Below, in pieces: positions 13,268-15,110 of a DNA stretch of 15,110 bases (its first letter is position 1; the number at the start of each line of letters is the position of its first letter). Origin of the DNA: Gaoshiqia sp050298035 (GTDB taxonomy: Bacteria; Bacteroidota; Bacteroidia; Bacteroidales; Prolixibacteraceae); assembly GCA_050298035.1 (NCBI GenBank), contig JBNKTK010000097.1, forward strand, positions 1-15,110. Direction: 5' to 3'. The translations under genes were made by a program, and so were the position numbers. The notes beneath the pieces are model-generated. The model made no database searches, had not been told where the DNA came from, and was given only the letters and a program-made list of their open reading frames with translations.

Positions 13268-13966
13268 CTAAGTTTTATTTTTTGCAATTCTAAACCCAAG
13301 ATCGTCAATTTTGAACTTTGTCGGATGGCTCCTTCGCCTGGCGGTAGCCATTGTACTTCTTTCTTCATCGCTCCATCCGCCACCCCTGAAAATTCTATAG
13401 GTTCCGTAAACTTCAATGTCGTAAAGATCGGAACACCATTCCCATACATTTCCCAACATATCGTAAAGACCCCATGCGTTTGGTTCTTTTAATCCAACTT
13501 CGTGTGTTTGGTCTCCTGAATTCGCTTTGTACCAGGCAATCTTGTTCAAGTCACCATACCTCACACCAGTTGTTCCGGCTTTACAAGCATATTGCCATTC
13601 TGCCTCGGTAGGTAACCGAAATCCATTAGCTGTTTGATCGAGATGTACTTCTTCGTCCGTATCGCTAAGCAAATAGCATGGAGTAAATCCCAACCTAAGG
13701 GATAGGTTATTACAAAAAATTACGGTTTCTCTCCAATTAACTGTTTCAACAGGATTTCTATCTCCTTTAAAAGTACTTGGGTTTTGTTTGGTTACTTCAA
13801 AATAAAGGTCTTGTGTAACCTGGAATTTTGACAATAAAAATGGGGCAATCTCAACCATCCATTTTTGATTTATCCGGTCATCTCTTAGTTCAACATTTCC
13901 GCCAGGAATTTCGATCATTAGGTTGTCGTGAATTGAATCCAGGTGCATTACATTGTTTTTGCTCAT
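13268..13966 (-). CDS. SUMF1/formylglycine-generating-enzyme-like protein, probably non-catalytic
   Basis: From the ATG at 13966 the protein has 232 residues. The frame can be extended to an ATG at 14101 (277 residues), but those 45 extra residues do not look like the family and overlap a 17-bp inverted repeat, so I prefer 13966. FGE-sulfatase fold markers are IEIPGGNVELRDD near the start, APFLLSKFQVTQDLYFEVT, NPVETVNWRETVIFCNNLS, NGFRLPTEAEWQYACKAGTTG, AWGLYDMLGNVWEWCSDLYD, FRGGGW and DDLGFRIAKN. The redox pair that makes formylglycine in true FGE (two cysteines spaced as in CxxxxC before the end) is absent: the region reads SDEERSTMATARRRSHPT. An enzyme that activates sulfatases is therefore unlikely, and a binding or C-type-lectin-like role is more plausible. 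There is no signal peptide with the short start. It is probably transcribed with the Crp/Fnr gene 34 bp downstream. Confidence 0.8.
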   Translation of the reverse strand: MSKNNVMHLDSIHDNLMIEIPGGNVELRDDRINQKWMVEIAPFLLSKFQVTQDLYFEVTKQNPSTFKGDRNPVETVNWRETVIFCNNLSLRLGFTPCYLLSDTDEEVHLDQTANGFRLPTEAEWQYACKAGTTGVRYGDLNKIAWYKANSGDQTHEVGLKEPNAWGLYDMLGNVWEWCSDLYDIEVYGTYRIFRGGGWSDEERSTMATARRRSHPTKFKIDDLGFRIAKNKT

Positions 13967-13991
13967 TGATTTGATGTTACATTTAGTTAAG

Positions 13992-14155
13992 CCCGGATTA
14001 TGTATTAAACTGTCTATTCCGCGTGGAAATAATTTCAAATCAGACACTTCGTTTTGTCTTTCTCCATCATCATAGCGGTGTTCTGCTTCTCTCGAAAACA
14101 TCCTGATTTACTGTTATTTACATGCTCGTAACAAAACCTTAATACATAATCCGGG
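13992..14155. repeat. Perfect 17-bp inverted repeat enclosing 130 bp (MITE-like or invertible segment)
   Basis: CCCGGATTATGTATTAA (13992-14008) and TTAATACATAATCCGGG (14139-14155) are exact reverse complements. TTAA flanks the unit on both sides: 13987-13990 (one base before the left arm) and 14156-14159. The unit ends 25 bp before the preferred start of the SUMF1-like gene, and the 14101 ATG lies inside it. The features suit a small non-autonomous element with a TTAA target duplication. A recombinase-invertible segment of the kind common in Bacteroidales is the other option. No consensus TAnnTTTG promoter was seen inside in either direction. Confidence 0.65.
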
Positions 14156-14241
14156 TTAAATTCCCAACTTCATTTTTGCATTTTTAACCATGATTGTTAT
14201 ATCTGAAATGCGCTTAACTGTGCTCTCTGGTTTAAAATCAA

Positions 14242-14601
14242 TTAGCTTTTCTTATGTTCCACATACTCGATAATGGTTCCATCCTTGTGTCTTATTGTCA
14301 TATTAAATCCGGTAGGAACCTGCTGAATATCCTGTAATATTTCAGCATCGTTTTGAATCAGAAATTCCTTATACTCAGAAACAGAGTCTACTAAAAATGT
14401 TGCAGATGTATTTCTGAATTGTTTTAAAGCTTCGTTGTTCCCGGCAATAATTAGTAAATTATCAATTCTGGCAATTTCCAGGCCAACCTGTTTATACTCA
14501 AACCGGTTGGCACACTCTTCATTGGTGAGTTTCTCGTAGAAGTCAATTGCAGTGTTAATGTCGTTGACGTAAATTCGTGTCAGGATTTGTTTAATTTTCA
14601 C
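14242..14601 (-). CDS. VOC family (glyoxalase/bleomycin-resistance-like) protein
   Basis: The protein has 119 residues from a GTG start (MKIKQILTRIYVNDINTAIDFYEKL). The vicinal-oxygen-chelate fold is shown by two beta-alpha-beta-beta-beta halves: RIYVNDINTAIDFYEKL opening the first, and TSATFLVDSVSEYKEFLIQ with MTIRHKDGTIIEYVEHKK for the second. The terminal Glu of TIIEYVE matches the metal-ligand position. The usual His or Gln at the end of the first strand is not obvious, so metal binding is uncertain. VOC proteins range from glyoxalases to drug-binding proteins; no substrate can be named. It lies 153 bp downstream of the MepB-like gene on the same strand and 140 bp upstream of the extended SUMF1 frame. 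Confidence 0.83.
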   Translation of the reverse strand: MKIKQILTRIYVNDINTAIDFYEKLTNEECANRFEYKQVGLEIARIDNLLIIAGNNEALKQFRNTSATFLVDSVSEYKEFLIQNDAEILQDIQQVPTGFNMTIRHKDGTIIEYVEHKKS

Positions 14602-14754
14602 TTGAATATATTTTAAATTAAATGTTCATTGTTAATGTTTTACAAAAATCAGTTAGATTCTCGAAATTTTCACTTTCATACTCTATCTAATTGTTTCTGT
14701 TGTAAAATCCCCCAGGGTTATAGTTTTTTTCTTTGTTAATCGTGGCAGGCTATA

Positions 14755-15110
14755 TTAGACTACATATAGCTTTTTCACCCGGTTCAAACTAAGTTCATCA
14801 TTTAGTTCGTAAAAAAACTCGGATTGCCATTTTTTGGTTCGTTCTGCCTGTTTGCTTTTTGCTGTTTCCCAAGGCGGATAAACCCGGAATGCCCTTTTCC
14901 CATCTTTTTGACTGGTTGAAATAATGCCTTGTTTGATTAGTTCTGGTTTAGGAAAAACGAATTGGCCAAATCGTTTTTCGGTTCTTACATTTACAATGTA
15001 AAAATCAATCTTATCGGTTTCATCAAACGGTGCAATCGGGCCTTTACCTGTTCTTTTCCAAAATGTGACGAATTGGCCTGTTTTCTTTGGCGTTATTTTC
15101 GCACTTCTAC
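14755..15110 (-). CDS. MepB family protein (5' partial)
   Basis: The minus-strand frame is open from the window end down to a TAA at 14755-14757; the last 117 residues are visible. They read RSAKITPKKTGQFVTFWKRT, then GPIAPFDETDKIDFYIVNV, RFGQFVFPKPELIKQGIIS, KRAFRVYPPWETAKSKQAER and TKKWQSEFFYEL. This is the conserved core of the MepB family, named from the mepRAB multidrug-efflux operon of Staphylococcus aureus, in which MepB has no firmly assigned activity. No MepA-type efflux pump or MepR regulator is seen in the window, so a link to drug resistance should not be assumed. The protein is soluble as far as seen. The start codon and roughly the first third of the gene lie beyond the window. 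Confidence 0.88.
   Translation of the reverse strand, partial: RSAKITPKKTGQFVTFWKRTGKGPIAPFDETDKIDFYIVNVRTEKRFGQFVFPKPELIKQGIISTSQKDGKRAFRVYPPWETAKSKQAERTKKWQSEFFYELNDELSLNRVKKLYVV

Noticed and set aside
14755..15110. Multidrug-efflux (mepRAB-like) operon
   Set aside because: Only the MepB-family gene is present in the window; no MATE-type pump or MarR-type regulator lies next to it within the visible sequence.

Overview
The window looks like chromosomal DNA of a Bacteroidota, probably of the Bacteroidales/Marinilabiliales type. The grounds are: multidomain secreted GH31, GH43 and GH27 enzymes in a row; start codons mostly without a Shine-Dalgarno sequence; several TAnnTTTG -7 promoter boxes; and gene families common in this phylum (TolB_N-TPR-AraC regulators, DUF1330, DUF4386, short Crp/Fnr regulators, MepB). 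The family-level assignment is inference. No rRNA, tRNA, CRISPR array, intact transposase or phage gene was seen.

Layout. (1) Positions 1-5402 hold three co-directional glycoside hydrolase genes with gaps of 27 and 23 bp: a GH31 alpha-xylosidase/alpha-glucosidase cut by the window edge, a GH43+CBM6 enzyme, and an NPCBM-Ig-GH27 alpha-galactosidase-type enzyme. Together they look like the debranching end of a locus for a decorated hemicellulose or pectin; no SusC/SusD pair lies inside the window. (2) Positions 5403-6015 hold a scar-like junction and a 5'-truncated M23 peptidase/LysM gene, which suggests an old rearrangement. (3) Positions 6016-12263 hold a DUF1330 gene, a large TolB_N/TPR/AraC regulator, a membrane-anchored serine hydrolase, and a two-gene operon of an MDR oxidoreductase and a DUF4386 membrane protein. 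(4) Positions 12269-15110 are visibly more AT-rich and entirely on the minus strand: EthD-like protein, Crp/Fnr regulator, SUMF1-like protein, VOC protein and a MepB-family protein cut by the window end.

The most interesting signal is in region 3. Three intergenic regions, and only those, carry copies of one palindrome-derived element with the shared core TTATAAwTCCGAAC. It lies upstream of the DUF1330 gene, the serine hydrolase and the oxidoreductase operon. In two cases a perfect TAnnTTTG box begins exactly 20 nt after the element and no -33 TTG is at the usual place. In the third, a perfect box begins 41 nt after it. This looks like a small local regulon around the TPR-AraC regulator gene at 7062-8891. 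The promoter of that regulator gene has a different 10-bp inverted repeat around it. The serine hydrolase transcript would begin with a symmetric multi-hairpin foldback of about 120 nt.

A second structural signal is a perfect 17-bp inverted repeat, 130 bp apart, immediately upstream of the likely start of the SUMF1-like gene. It could be a miniature mobile element or an invertible segment. That gene lacks the cysteines needed for formylglycine generation and sits just upstream of the Crp/Fnr gene.
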